Assembly (NCBI RefSeq): GCF_029541745.1
Contig: NZ_CP089746.1
Location: 5,651,559-5,715,558, forward strand
Origin: Streptomyces sp. LX-29
GTDB taxonomy: Bacteria; Actinomycetota; Actinomycetes; Streptomycetales; Streptomycetaceae
DNA length: 64,000 nt
Direction: 5' to 3'
Shown here piece after piece: positions 37,674 to 46,628 of this stretch (within the stretch, counting starts at the first letter, position 1; each line of letters opens with the position of its first letter). Made by a program: the position numbers and the translations under genes. The notes beneath the pieces are model-generated. The model worked only from the letters and a program-made list of their open reading frames with translations, searched no databases and was not told the DNA's origin.

Positions 37674-37703
37674 TTGCCAGTTGTCAGCGACTGACACTAA
37701 TCT
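37674..37703 (+). promoter_or_regulatory. Exporter promoter with TetR-type operator
   Basis: TTGCCA (37674-37679), 18 bp, TAATCT (37698-37703), ending 6 nt before the ATG. The perfect dyad TGTCAG-CGA-CTGACA (37682-37696) occupies the spacer, where a bound TetR protein would exclude RNA polymerase. Confidence 0.65.
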
Positions 37704-37709
37704 GCCAAT

Positions 37710-39311
37710 ATGAAGTCCCAGCCCACCGTCGCCGACGCGACGCCGGAACTCCCGTCAGCGGATGCCCGGACCGGCCTGCGAGGCCGACCCTGGCTGACCC
37801 TTCTCACCGTCGCGATCGGCGTCACGATGGTCGCCCTCGACGGCACGATCGTGGCCATCGCGAACCCGGCTATTCAGGACGACTTCGACGCTTCACTCGC
37901 GGGCATCCAATGGATCACCAACGGCTATCTGCTCGCCCTCGCCGTCACCCTCATCACGGCGGGCAAGCTCGGTGACCGTTTCGGACACCGGCAGACCTTC
38001 CTCATAGGTGTCAGCGGCTTCGCGCTCACCTCCGCGGCCATCGGCCTGTCCGGCGGGGTCGGGCTGGTCGTGACCTTCCGCGTGCTCCAGGGCCTGTTCG
38101 GAGCGCTGCTGATGCCCGCCGCGCTCGGGCTGCTGCGGGCCACCTTCCCGGCCGAGCGGCTCAACATGGCGATCGGCATCTGGGGCATGGTCATCGGCGC
38201 CTCGACGGCGGGCGGGCCGATCGTCGGCGGGCTGCTGGTCGAGCACGTCAACTGGCAGTCGTGCTTCTTCATCAACGTGCCGGTGGGTTTCATCGCGCTG
38301 GCCCTGGGGATCGTGATCCTGCGTGACCACCGCGCGGAGAACGCGCCCAGGTCCTTCGACGTCCCCGGCATCGTGCTGCTCTCCGGCGCCATGTTCTCCC
38401 TGGTCTGGGCCATCATCAAGGCGCCGACCTGGGGCTGGGGCGACACCCGGACGCTGGGCTTCCTGACGCTCGCCGCCGTCGCCTTCCTGCTCTTCGTGTT
38501 CTGGGAGACCCGGACCCGTGAGCCGCTGATCCCGCTCGCCATGTTCCGCTCGGTCGCGCTGTCCGCCGGCACCGTGCTGATGATGCTGATGGCCTTCGGC
38601 TTCATGGGCGGGCTGTTCTTCGTCACCTTCTATCTGCAGAACGTGCACGGCATGAGCCCGGTCGACGCCGGACTGCACCTGCTGCCGCTGACCGCGACGA
38701 TGATCGTGAGTGCCCCGGTGGCCGGTGCGGTGATCACCAAGGTGGGGCCGCGGCTGCCGATGGTCATCGCCATGCTGATCACCGCGGTCGCGCTCTACGG
38801 CCTCTCCGAGCTGGACACGGGCACCAGCACCGAGATGATGTCGCTGTGGTTCGCGCTGCTGGGCGTGGGCCTGGGGCCGGTCATGGTCGGCGCCACCGAG
38901 GTCATCGTCGGCAACGCGCCCTTGGAGCTCTCCGGCGTCGCGGGCGGGCTCCAGCAGTCGGCCATGCAGGTCGGCGGCAGCCTCGGCACGGCCGTGCTGG
39001 GCGCGGTGATGGCCGCCACCGTGGACAGCGACCTGCCCGCCGCCTGGGAGCGGGAGAAGCTCCCGCCGCTGCCGCCGGAGCAGATGGCCAAGGCGTCCGA
39101 CGCGGTGGAGGTCGGCATGGCCCCGGTCGGCGAGGACACCCCGCCCGAGATGGTGGAGCCGATCACCCGGGCCGCGCACGAGACCTTCGTGTCGGGGATG
39201 CAGCACGGCTTCCTCGTGGCGGCAGGCGTCGCGCTCGCCGCGGCCGTGGTGGCGGCCTTCACCAAGCGCGGTGAGAACGCCGAGGTGGCCGCGGGCGGCG
39301 CCCATATCTGA
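37710..39311 (+). CDS. DHA2-family MFS drug exporter (14 TM)
   Basis: The 533-residue protein has about 14 hydrophobic helices. Motif C/D-like features of DHA2 drug/H+ antiporters are visible: VALDGTIVAIANPAIQDDF in TM1, GKLGDRFGHRQTF (motif A) after TM2, and GLFGALLMPAALGLLRATFP. Such pumps export cationic or amphiphilic drugs and are usually controlled by an adjacent TetR regulator, as here. A basic N-terminal tail of about 30 residues precedes TM1. Confidence 0.92.
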   Translation: MKSQPTVADATPELPSADARTGLRGRPWLTLLTVAIGVTMVALDGTIVAIANPAIQDDFDASLAGIQWITNGYLLALAVTLITAGKLGDRFGHRQTFLIGVSGFALTSAAIGLSGGVGLVVTFRVLQGLFGALLMPAALGLLRATFPAERLNMAIGIWGMVIGASTAGGPIVGGLLVEHVNWQSCFFINVPVGFIALALGIVILRDHRAENAPRSFDVPGIVLLSGAMFSLVWAIIKAPTWGWGDTRTLGFLTLAAVAFLLFVFWETRTREPLIPLAMFRSVALSAGTVLMMLMAFGFMGGLFFVTFYLQNVHGMSPVDAGLHLLPLTATMIVSAPVAGAVITKVGPRLPMVIAMLITAVALYGLSELDTGTSTEMMSLWFALLGVGLGPVMVGATEVIVGNAPLELSGVAGGLQQSAMQVGGSLGTAVLGAVMAATVDSDLPAAWEREKLPPLPPEQMAKASDAVEVGMAPVGEDTPPEMVEPITRAAHETFVSGMQHGFLVAAGVALAAAVVAAFTKRGENAEVAAGGAHI

Positions 39312-39441
39312 GCCGATGATCACCTGTCAGGGTGGTTTGGGACGCACGCCCTTGTGTGGAACGAGAGTCGGCCGTCAGGCTGGTTCTCGTTCACGCGTTC
39401 GCATTCATCGCGTCCGCATCGACAGGGGGGAAGTGATCCAT

Positions 39442-39939
39442 ATGCGTACGACCCTGCGTACGGTCCTGGGGAGGGCCTTCGGCGGTTCCTCGCCCGCCGG
39501 GCCGATGTCCACCGGGCCGGCGCCCGCCGCGCCCGTGTCCGCCGCGCCCGCGGCCGCCGGGCGTCCGACCACCGCGAGGACGGCGGCGCTGGCCGCGATC
39601 GTCCTCGCCGCGCTCGTCACCCTGCTGCTCCCGGCGCCCGCGAAGGCCGCCGGGCCGCCGCTCGGGGACTGCGCCGCCGGCCAGTTATGTCTGTGGGCCA
39701 AGCCCGGCTTCGTGGGCGCGCGCACCACCCATGAGCTGGCCGACACCGACATCGAGAGCTGCGTCCCGCTGAGCCCCGGGGCCACCGCCGCCTCGCTGGC
39801 CAACCGCACCCGGCACCCCGTCACGGTGTACGAGAGCGCCGAGTGCGGCGAGACGGGCGAGTTCGACACCTATCCGTCGGGCTCCTGGGCCCCCGAGCCG
39901 CCCTATCGGATCCGGGCCTTCAAGATCTGGGAGAGCTGA
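39442..39939 (+). CDS. Secreted peptidase inhibitor family I36 protein, gene with a TTA codon
   Basis: From ATG 39442 (GGGGGGAAG upstream) the protein is 165 residues. A long N-region rich in Ala/Pro precedes a hydrophobic signal helix (AALAAIVLAALVTLLLPAPAKA), followed by a small Cys-containing beta domain (DCAAGQLCLWAKPGFVGAR, ESCVPLSPGATAASLANRT, SAECGETGEF, RIRAFKIW) typical of I36 (SMI-like) metalloprotease inhibitors. Codon 82 (39685-39687) is TTA, the rare Leu codon read by the bldA tRNA, so expression may be developmental. Its last 20 bp overlap the convergent potassium channel gene. Confidence 0.82.
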   Translation: MRTTLRTVLGRAFGGSSPAGPMSTGPAPAAPVSAAPAAAGRPTTARTAALAAIVLAALVTLLLPAPAKAAGPPLGDCAAGQLCLWAKPGFVGARTTHELADTDIESCVPLSPGATAASLANRTRHPVTVYESAECGETGEFDTYPSGSWAPEPPYRIRAFKIWES

Positions 39940-40714
39940 CCGGGGGCTCGGCCACCGCCTGCGTCCGGGCGGCGGTGAGCTCGGCGAGCTCCTCGCGCAG
40001 CGCGTGCACCTCGGCCGTGAGCGCCTCTATCGCGGCCGTCTGACGTCGCTCGATGGCGTCGTCGCGCTCGAAGCGGGCGATGAACCACGCGGCGATGTTG
40101 GCGGTGACCACACCGAGCAGGGCGATGCCGGAGAGCATCAGCCCCACCGCCAGCAGCCGGCCCAGGCCGGTGGTCGGCGCGTGGTCGCCGTAGCCGACCG
40201 TGGTCATGGTGGTGAACGCCCACCACGTGGCGTCGCCCAGCGTGTGGATGTTCGAGTCGGGGGAGTCCCGCTCCACCTCCAGGACCGCCAGCGAGCCGAA
40301 GGTCAGCAGCCCCAACACCGCCCCGACCGCGTAGGTCGTCAGCCGCACCTGGGCCGCCATCCGGGCGCGCTGCCCCGCCAGCAGCAGGGTGGCGACCAGG
40401 CGCAGCAGCCGCAGCGGCTGGACCAGCGGCAGGACCACCGCCACCAGCGCCAGCGGCTGGCCGCGCACGAACGCGATGCGGTCCGCCGTCCAGTACAGCC
40501 GCAGCCCGTAGTCGAGGGCGAAGGCGCCCCACACCGTCCACTCGGCGATCCAGCACAGCCGGTGCAGCGTCGGGTCGACGTCGGGCCGCACTATCGGCAC
40601 GGCGTACGCGACCGCGAACGCGATCGCGAGCAGGAGCAGCGGCGTCTGGGTGCGCCGCTCCCAGCGGTCCAGTAGGGCCGACTTCCGCGCGGCGTCTTGT
40701 TTCTTCATGTCCAT
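39920..40714 (-). CDS. Two-pore-type potassium channel family protein
   Basis: From ATG 40714 (GAGGGG 6 nt upstream) the protein is 264 residues. It has a voltage-sensor-like N-terminal set of helices with an Arg-containing segment (LVQPLRLLRLVATLLLAG), the pore helix ATWWAFTTMTTVGYGD with the K+ selectivity filter, a last helix, and a C-terminal coiled coil (IERRQTAAIEALTAEVHALREELAEL). It acts in the cytoplasmic membrane. Its 3' end overlaps the I36 gene by 20 bp. Confidence 0.9.
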   Translation of the reverse strand: MDMKKQDAARKSALLDRWERRTQTPLLLLAIAFAVAYAVPIVRPDVDPTLHRLCWIAEWTVWGAFALDYGLRLYWTADRIAFVRGQPLALVAVVLPLVQPLRLLRLVATLLLAGQRARMAAQVRLTTYAVGAVLGLLTFGSLAVLEVERDSPDSNIHTLGDATWWAFTTMTTVGYGDHAPTTGLGRLLAVGLMLSGIALLGVVTANIAAWFIARFERDDAIERRQTAAIEALTAEVHALREELAELTAARTQAVAEPPVSSPRS

Positions 40715-40902
40715 GTCCCACCCCTCGGTACAGCCTTTTAACACAGCGGCGGTCCCGGGGAGTGGGTTGACCCCTTTGGAGTGCCTTGTGAGGTGTGTTC
40801 CGGGAGAAATCCCGTCCGTCGGTCCCCGTTCCGGACCGACTCCGGGCGACCTGACCTCAGGGCCCGGGGTCCGGGGCGCGGCCCGGTGAGAGCGATCTGG
40901 TC

Positions 40903-40945
40903 ACGGCAGCGGCCCCCACCGGGGTCCGGTGGGGGCCGCTGCCGT
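40903..40945 (-). terminator. Strong 18-bp-stem terminator of aceE
   Basis: ACGGCAGCGGCCCCCACC pairs perfectly with GGTGGGGGCCGCTGCCGT around a 7-nt loop, 28 bp after the aceE stop. Confidence 0.82.
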
Positions 40946-40972
40946 CAGCCGGGTGCCGCTAGCGCGCGGCGA

Positions 40973-43720
40973 TCAGGCGTCGCCGCCCGCGGCGCCCGGG
41001 TCGGCCGCCGCCACGTCCAGCAGCTGGTAGCGGTCGATGGCCTGCTTGAGGGCGGAGCGGTCGACCTTGCCCTCCTTGGCCAGCTCGGTGAGGACCGCCA
41101 GCACGATCGACTGGGCGTCGATGTGGAAGAAGCGGCGGGCGGCGCCCCGGGTGTCGGCGAAGCCGAAGCCGTCGGCGCCCAGCGACTGGTAGGCGCCCGG
41201 CACCCAGCGGGCGATCTGGTCCGGGACGGCGCGCATCCAGTCGGAGACCGCGACCTTCGGGCCCTCGGCGGCGGCGAGCTTCTGCGTCACATACGGGACG
41301 CGCTGCTCCTCCTCCGGGTGGAGCAGGTTGTGCTCCTCGGCCTCGACGGCGTCGCGGCGCAGCTCGTTCCAGGAGGTCGCGGACCAGACGTCGGCCTTGA
41401 CGTCCCACTCGTCGGCGAGGATGCGCTGCGCCTCCAGGGCCCACGGCACCGCCACGCCGGAGGCGAGGATCTGCGCCGGGATGGCGCCCTTGTCGCCCTG
41501 CTTGAAGCGGTACAGACCCTTGAGGACGCCCTCGGCGTCCACGTCGGCGGGCTCGGCCGGGTGCTGGATCGGCTCGTTGTAGACGGTGAGGTAGTAGAAG
41601 ACGTCCTCGCCGTGCGGGTGCTCGGCGGAGGAGCCGTACATCCGGCGCAGACCGTCCTGGACGATGTGCGCGATCTCGAAGCCGAAGGCCGGGTCGTAGG
41701 CGACGACGGCGGGGTTGGTCGAGGCGAGCAGCTGCGAGTGGCCGTCCGCGTGCTGGAGCCCCTCGCCGGTCAGGGTGGTGCGGCCGGCGGTCGCGCCCAG
41801 TACGAAGCCGCGCGCGAGCTGGTCGGCCATCTGCCAGAACTGGTCGCCCGTGCGCTGGAAGCCGAACATCGAGTAGAAGACGTAGACCGGGATCAGCGGC
41901 TCGCCGTGGGTGGCGTGCGCGGAGCCGGCGGCGATCAGCGAGGCGGTGCAGCCCGCCTCGGAGATGCCGTCGTGCAGCATCTGGCCGGTCGGCGACTCCT
42001 TGTACGCCAGCAGCAGATCGCGGTCGACGGCCTCGTAGGTCTGGCCCAGCGGGTTGTAGATCTTGGCCGACGGGAAGAGCGAGTCCATGCCGAAGGTGCG
42101 GTACTCGTCCGGCGCGATCGGCACGAAGCGCTTGCCGATCTCCTTGTCCCGCATCAGGTCCTTCAGCAGCCGCACGAACGCCATCGTGGTGGCGATCTGC
42201 TGGTTGCCGGAGCCCTTCTTCAGCGGGGCGTAGAGCTTGTCGCCCGGCAGCGCGAGCGGCTTGGAGCGCACCACGCGGGTCGGCACATAGCCGCCCAGGG
42301 AGTTGCGCCGGTCGTGCATGTACTGGATCTCTTCGGAGGTGCGGCCCGGGTGGTAGTAGGGCGGCAGGCCGGACTCCAGGTCCTTGTCCGCGATCGGCAG
42401 GTGCAGCCGGTCCCGGAAGCGCTTGAGGTCGTCGACCGTCAACTTCTTCATCTGGTGGGTCGCGTTGCGGCCCTCGAAGTTCGGGCCGAGCGTCCAGCCC
42501 TTGACGGTCTGCGCCAGGATCACGGTCGGCTGGCCCTTGTGCGCCTTGGCCGCCGCGTAGGCCGCGTAGATCTTCTTGTGGTCGTGACCGCCGCGGCCCA
42601 GGTGCTGGATCTGGTGGTCGGTCATGTTCTCGACCATCTTGCGCAGCCGGTGGTCGTCGCCGAAGAAGTGCTCGCGGATGTAGGCGCCGGACTCGGTGGC
42701 GTAGGTCTGGAACTGGCCGTCCGGGGTGGTGTTCAGCTTGTTGACCAGGATGCCGTCGCGGTCCTGGGCCAGCAGCGGGTCCCAGGAGCGGTCCCACACC
42801 AGCTTGATCACGTTCCACCCGGCGCCGCGGAACTGCGACTCCAGCTCCTGCATGATCTTGCCGTTGCCGCGCACCGGGCCGTCCAGGCGCTGCAGGTTGC
42901 AGTTGACCACGAAGGTCAGGTTGTCCAGGCCCTCGCGCGCGGCCAGCGACAGCTGGCCCAGCGACTCCGGCTCGTCCATCTCGCCGTCGCCGAGGAACGC
43001 CCACACGTGCGAGCGCGAGGTGTCGGCGATGCCGCGCGCCTCCATGTAGCGGTTCATCCGCGCCTGGTAGATCGCGCCGAGCGGGCCCAGGCCCATGGAG
43101 ACGGTCGGGAACTCCCAGAAGTCCGGCATCGAGCGCGGGTGCGGGTAGCTGGACAGGCCGTAGGGCGCCTTGGACTTCTCCTGGCGGAAGGCGTCCAGCT
43201 GCTGCTCGGTGAGGCGGTCCAGCAGGAACGCGCGGGCGTAGACGCCGGGGGAGGCGTGGCCCTGGAAGAAGATCTGGTCGCCGCCGTCGCCCTGGTCCTT
43301 GCCGCGGAAGAAGTGGTTGAAGCCCACGTCGTAGAGCGAGGCGGAGGAGGCGAAGGTGGCGATGTGGCCGCCGACCCCGATGCCCGGGCGCTGCGCGCGG
43401 GAGACCATGACGGCCGCGTTCCACCGCGTGGCGTTGAGGATCCTGCGCTCGATCTCCTCGTTGCCGGGGAAGAACGGCTCGTCCTTGGTCGCGATGGTGT
43501 TGACGTAGTCCGTGCTGCGCATCTCGGGGACCGCGACGCGCCGCTCGCGGGCGCGCTCGATCAGCCGCAGCATGAGATAGCGGGCCCGTTCCCGGCCTCG
43601 CTCATCGACGGCTGCGTCGAGCGAGTCGAGCCATTCCTGGGTCTCCTCCGGATCGAAGTCCGGGACCTGGCTGGGAAGGCCGCCAATGATGATCGGGTTG
43701 CGATCGGATCCGGAAGCCAC
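40973..43720 (-). CDS. aceE: Pyruvate dehydrogenase E1 component, homodimeric type
   Basis: From GTG 43720 (AAGGA 5 nt upstream) the protein is 915 residues, the size of the homodimeric AceE. The thiamin diphosphate motif is [13 protein letters not shown]...[14 protein letters not shown]; other AceE landmarks are [47 protein letters not shown] and [17 protein letters not shown]. It decarboxylates pyruvate and passes the acetyl group to E2, making acetyl-CoA. No E2 or E3 gene is adjacent, which is usual in actinobacteria. It is followed by a strong terminator. Confidence 0.96.
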   Translation of the reverse strand: MASGSDRNPIIIGGLPSQVPDFDPEETQEWLDSLDAAVDERGRERARYLMLRLIERARERRVAVPEMRSTDYVNTIATKDEPFFPGNEEIERRILNATRWNAAVMVSRAQRPGIGVGGHIATFASSASLYDVGFNHFFRGKDQGDGGDQIFFQGHASPGVYARAFLLDRLTEQQLDAFRQEKSKAPYGLSSYPHPRSMPDFWEFPTVSMGLGPLGAIYQARMNRYMEARGIADTSRSHVWAFLGDGEMDEPESLGQLSLAAREGLDNLTFVVNCNLQRLDGPVRGNGKIMQELESQFRGAGWNVIKLVWDRSWDPLLAQDRDGILVNKLNTTPDGQFQTYATESGAYIREHFFGDDHRLRKMVENMTDHQIQHLGRGGHDHKKIYAAYAAAKAHKGQPTVILAQTVKGWTLGPNFEGRNATHQMKKLTVDDLKRFRDRLHLPIADKDLESGLPPYYHPGRTSEEIQYMHDRRNSLGGYVPTRVVRSKPLALPGDKLYAPLKKGSGNQQIATTMAFVRLLKDLMRDKEIGKRFVPIAPDEYRTFGMDSLFPSAKIYNPLGQTYEAVDRDLLLAYKESPTGQMLHDGISEAGCTASLIAAGSAHATHGEPLIPVYVFYSMFGFQRTGDQFWQMADQLARGFVLGATAGRTTLTGEGLQHADGHSQLLASTNPAVVAYDPAFGFEIAHIVQDGLRRMYGSSAEHPHGEDVFYYLTVYNEPIQHPAEPADVDAEGVLKGLYRFKQGDKGAIPAQILASGVAVPWALEAQRILADEWDVKADVWSATSWNELRRDAVEAEEHNLLHPEEEQRVPYVTQKLAAAEGPKVAVSDWMRAVPDQIARWVPGAYQSLGADGFGFADTRGAARRFFHIDAQSIVLAVLTELAKEGKVDRSALKQAIDRYQLLDVAAADPGAAGGDA

Positions 43721-44219
43721 GCTATTCCTTCGCTGTTCGGGTCGTGCCAGATCCTGCACGCGAATGATCCCGCACGCGCTCAGGTCCTGCCACTGCTGGT
43801 ATCGCTTGCTATCGCGCCGATCTCCATCGTGTACCTCGGGTGTGGGATACGTCATCTCTACCGGGTGGTAACCACCACTCTGTGAGACGGGTGCTGTACG
43901 CCCGGTCGGCTGCGACGGCCGAAGCGCAACCTTACGCCCACGGGAAGCGCGCCCCGCGTACGACCGTTCGGCCCTCGGCGGCATAATCTGGCGACACAAG
44001 TCCACAAATGTGACAGAACACGGCGGTGGGAAACGCCGACGGCGTGCTCGGCGCATTGCGAGATGCGGCGACACGTCAACGTTTGGGGGGGATCGGCGGC
44101 CGGGTACTTGCGCGATCCGCCTGGCACGTGTGGACTACGCCCAATGCCCCGCGTACGCGCGAGGCGTACAACGACTTCGGATATAAACGCAAGATGAGCA
44201 AGACGACAGGAGGCAATCC
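43721..44219. other. Divergent intergenic region aceE / DUF3052, 499 bp
   Basis: It holds the palindrome at 43864-43876 and presumably both promoters. GGATATAAACGC near 44179-44190 is unusually AT-rich and might contain the -10 of the DUF3052 gene. No ORF here looks coding. Confidence 0.4.
43864..43876. promoter_or_regulatory. Palindrome GGTGGT-A-ACCACC upstream of aceE
   Basis: Perfect 6-bp arms around one base, 144 bp upstream of the aceE start. GntR-family regulators of pyruvate metabolism use TGGT/ACCA half-sites, though with other spacings, so the cognate protein is unknown. Confidence 0.5.
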
Positions 44220-44657
44220 GTGAGCGCGACCGCGGACCACGCGGAGGAGCGGACCAACCCTGCCACCCGGCTGGGGTTCGAGCCCGGACAGGTGGTCCAG
44301 GAGATCGGCTACGACGACGACGTCGATCAGGAGCTCCGCGAGGCCATTGAAGACGTCACCGGCCAGGAGCTCGTCGACGAGGACTACGACGACGTGGCCG
44401 ACGCCGTCCTGCTGTGGTTCCGCGACGAAGACGGCGACCTGACGGACGCGCTGGTGGACGCCATCGGCCTGACCGACGAGGGCGGCGAGATCTGGCTGCT
44501 GACCCCGAAGACGGGACGCGACGGCTACGTGGAGCCCAGCGACATCAACGAAGCCGCTCAGACCGCCGGCCTCACCGCGGCCCGGAGCATCAACGTGGGC
44601 AAGGACTGGGCGGGCAGCCGGCTGGTCAGCCCCAAGGGCAAGGCGGGCAAGCGCTGA
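44220..44657 (+). CDS. DUF3052 domain protein
   Basis: The 145-residue acidic protein begins MSATADHAEERTNPATRLGFEPGQVVQEIGYDDDVD and shows LREAIEDVTGQELVDEDYDDVADAVLLWFRDEDGDLTDALVDA, which I recognise as DUF3052, conserved in actinobacteria and without established function. The GTG at 44220 follows AGGAGG by 6 nt. It lies divergent from aceE, and an IS30-family element has inserted after its 3' end. Confidence 0.88.
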   Translation: MSATADHAEERTNPATRLGFEPGQVVQEIGYDDDVDQELREAIEDVTGQELVDEDYDDVADAVLLWFRDEDGDLTDALVDAIGLTDEGGEIWLLTPKTGRDGYVEPSDINEAAQTAGLTAARSINVGKDWAGSRLVSPKGKAGKR

Positions 44658-44706
44658 GCCGCCCCCGGGACACCCTGCCAGAGCCCCCTCCGGATCGCTG
44701 GCGGTT

Positions 44707-44726
44707 TCTAGGGGTCGTTGCAACAC
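44707..44726. repeat. IS30-type element left terminal inverted repeat
   Basis: TCTAGGGGTCGTTGCAACAC matches the right end at 18 of 20 positions; the first TCTAG includes the flanking CTAG. Confidence 0.8.
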
Positions 44727-45987
44727 GTGGTCGTGTTGATCAGGCCGCGAGCAGTTTATGCAGGCGCTCGGCTGGGGTTTCCCAGCCGAGCGTTTTGCGT
44801 GGGCGGCCGTTGAGTTCGGCGGCGACGGCGTCGAGGTGCTCGCGGCTGTGGGTGGACAGGTCGGTGCCCTTGGGGAAGTACTGCCGCAGCAGGCCGTTCG
44901 TGTTCTCGTTCGAGCCGCGCTGCCAGGGACTGGCCGGGTCGCAGAAGTAGACCGGGATGTCGGTGGCGAGGGTGAACGCGCCGTGGGCGGCCATCTCCGA
45001 GCCCTGGTCCCAGGTCAGCGAGCGCACCAGGTGTGCAGGGAGGGTCTTCACGGTTGTCACGAGGGCGTCGCGGACGAGTTCCGCGCTGCGGCCCTCGGGC
45101 AGGTGCAGGAGCATCACGTAGCGGGTCGCGCGTTCGACCAGGGTGCCGATCGCGGAGCCGTTGTCCTTGCCGATGATCAGGTCGCCCTCCCAGTGGCCGG
45201 GCACCGCCCGGTCCTCTGCCTCGGCCGGACGCTCGCTGATCATGACCATCGGGGTGGAGAAACGAGGCTGCCGCTGCTGGGCCTGGCGGCGTGGCATGCG
45301 CCGGGCGCGTCCCGAACGCAGGGCTCGGGCCAGCTCGCGGCGTAGTTCGCCGCGGCCCTGGACGTAGAGGGCCTGGTAGATCGTTTCGTGGACCACGTGC
45401 ATCTCCGGCCGGTCAGGGAACGTCCGGCGCAGACTCTCGCAGATCTGCTCCGGACTCCACTTCAGGTCCAGAGCGTCCTGGATGAAGTCCCGCAGTGCGG
45501 TGTTCCGGCCGATCTTCCCCGGCTTGGGGCGGGGCCGGCGGGCATCGGCCCGGGCCTGGGCCGCGTGCGGCCGGTACTGGCCGCCCACCGGGTGCCGGTT
45601 GCGGCGGATCTCCCGGCTGACCGTGGACGGGCTGCGGCCCAGCTCGGCCGCGATCGTGCGGACGGTGGCCTTCTCCCGCAACCGGTCGGCGATGTGGATC
45701 CGGTCGGCCTCCGAGAGGTACCGGGATGGCGCGGAGGCCGCCCGCACCAGATGCGCGGGCGGCCTCGGCCGCTTCTTGCGGCCCTCGGGCCGACCGTTAC
45801 GCCATTCACGGCCGGTCCGAGGGTTGACGCCGACGCGTCGGCTCGCTTCTACGTTGCCAAATCCCAGCTGCACGAGCCGGAAGTATTCCTCCCGTTCCCG
45901 GTGCAGCTTCCGGGGCCCCTGTTCCTTGCGGCTCTCACGGATCTTGAAGTCCATCGCATCCCCTGAGCTGGGGTGTTGCGACGACCA
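44712..45987. mobile_element. IS30-family insertion sequence, about 1.28 kb
   Basis: An intact transposase gene fills the element and inverted repeats close both ends. CTAG flanks both sides (44708-44711 and 45988-45991) and is the likely target duplication; because CTAG is palindromic, the exact ends could shift by a base or two. The element sits between the DUF3052 and peroxiredoxin genes, ending about 35 bp before the peroxiredoxin -10 box. Confidence 0.85.
44740..45954 (-). CDS. IS30 family transposase
   Basis: The 404-residue protein has the IS30 layout: an N-terminal HTH and a second HTH (LSEADRIHIADRLREKATVRTIAAELGRSPSTVSREIRRN near residues 79-118), then a DDE domain. The three acidic residues are in AVPGHWEGDLIIG, SLTWDQGSEM and GSNENTNGLLRQYFPKGTDL. 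No frameshift or stop interrupts it, so the element may be active. The ATG at 45954 follows AGGGGA. Confidence 0.93.
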   Translation of the reverse strand: MDFKIRESRKEQGPRKLHREREEYFRLVQLGFGNVEASRRVGVNPRTGREWRNGRPEGRKKRPRPPAHLVRAASAPSRYLSEADRIHIADRLREKATVRTIAAELGRSPSTVSREIRRNRHPVGGQYRPHAAQARADARRPRPKPGKIGRNTALRDFIQDALDLKWSPEQICESLRRTFPDRPEMHVVHETIYQALYVQGRGELRRELARALRSGRARRMPRRQAQQRQPRFSTPMVMISERPAEAEDRAVPGHWEGDLIIGKDNGSAIGTLVERATRYVMLLHLPEGRSAELVRDALVTTVKTLPAHLVRSLTWDQGSEMAAHGAFTLATDIPVYFCDPASPWQRGSNENTNGLLRQYFPKGTDLSTHSREHLDAVAAELNGRPRKTLGWETPAERLHKLLAA

Positions 45988-45992
45988 CTAGA
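45973..45992. repeat. IS30-type element right terminal inverted repeat
   Basis: GTGTTGCGACGACCACTAGA is the inverted partner of the left end. Confidence 0.8.
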
Positions 45993-46022
45993 ACCCAAGG
46001 CTTCGGAGCGGGGCTCTGCGCG

Positions 46023-46028
46023 TAGGGT
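46023..46028 (+). promoter_or_regulatory. -10 box TAGGGT of the peroxiredoxin gene
   Basis: Located 41 nt upstream of the ATG; the -35 would fall near 45999-46004, only about 10 bp from the IS end, so the insertion spares the core promoter but replaces everything upstream of it. Confidence 0.45.
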
Positions 46029-46069
46029 GGACGCGATCTGTTGAGATTGCTGCGAAGGGATGTCTCCCC

Positions 46070-46528
46070 ATGGCCATAGAGGTCGGTACGAAGGCCCCCG
46101 AATTCGAGCTGAAGGACCAGCACGGCCAGACGGTCAGGCTCGCCGACTTCCGCGGCGAGAAGAACGTCGTGCTGCTCTTCTACCCGTTCGCCTTCACCGG
46201 CGTGTGCACCGGAGAGCTGTGCGCGATCCGCGACAACCTCCCGAAGTTCGCCAACGACGACGTCCAGCTGCTCGCCGTCTCCAATGACGCCCCGTTCAGC
46301 CTGCGCGTCTTCGCGGAGCAGGAGGGTCTGGAGTACCCGCTGCTGTCGGACTTCTGGCCGCATGGCGAGACCAGCCGGGCCTACGGCGTCTTCGACGAGG
46401 AGAAGGGCTGCGCGGTGCGCGGCACCTTCGTGATCGACAAGGAGGGCGTGGTGCGCTGGACGGTCGTCAACGGCCTGCCGGACGCCCGCGACCTGAACGA
46501 CTACCTCAAGGCCCTCGACAGCCTGTAG
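46070..46528 (+). CDS. Peroxiredoxin, AhpE-like with a PrxQ-type Cys pair
   Basis: The 152-residue protein has the thioredoxin-fold peroxiredoxin core with FYPFAFTGVCTGELCAIRDN: peroxidatic Cys46 and a second Cys51 five residues on. Length and sequence (VGTKAPEFELKDQHGQ, LLAVSNDAPFSLRVFAEQ) are closest to the mycobacterial one-Cys AhpE, but the CxxxxC spacing is that of PrxQ/Bcp enzymes. It reduces hydroperoxides in the cytoplasm. The gene lies next to the ter stress locus and just downstream of an IS30-family element. Confidence 0.88.
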   Translation: MAIEVGTKAPEFELKDQHGQTVRLADFRGEKNVVLLFYPFAFTGVCTGELCAIRDNLPKFANDDVQLLAVSNDAPFSLRVFAEQEGLEYPLLSDFWPHGETSRAYGVFDEEKGCAVRGTFVIDKEGVVRWTVVNGLPDARDLNDYLKALDSL

Positions 46529-46628
46529 GGGGCCGTCGCGGCGCGCCGTGTCCAGGCCCGCCGCGGAAGGGGAAGCCGGCGACCCCGGCACACGTCGGCG
46601 GCCCGACCCCGGGTCGGGAACCGCTGAC

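Noticed and set aside
40781-43885. Plus-strand ORF of 1034 codons opposite aceE
   Set aside because: Composition is Val/Leu/Ala/Gly/His low complexity without motifs; aceE on the minus strand is unambiguous.
44026-44223. Small plus-strand ORF upstream of the DUF3052 gene
   Set aside because: No ribosome site and no recognisable features; it lies in a promoter region.
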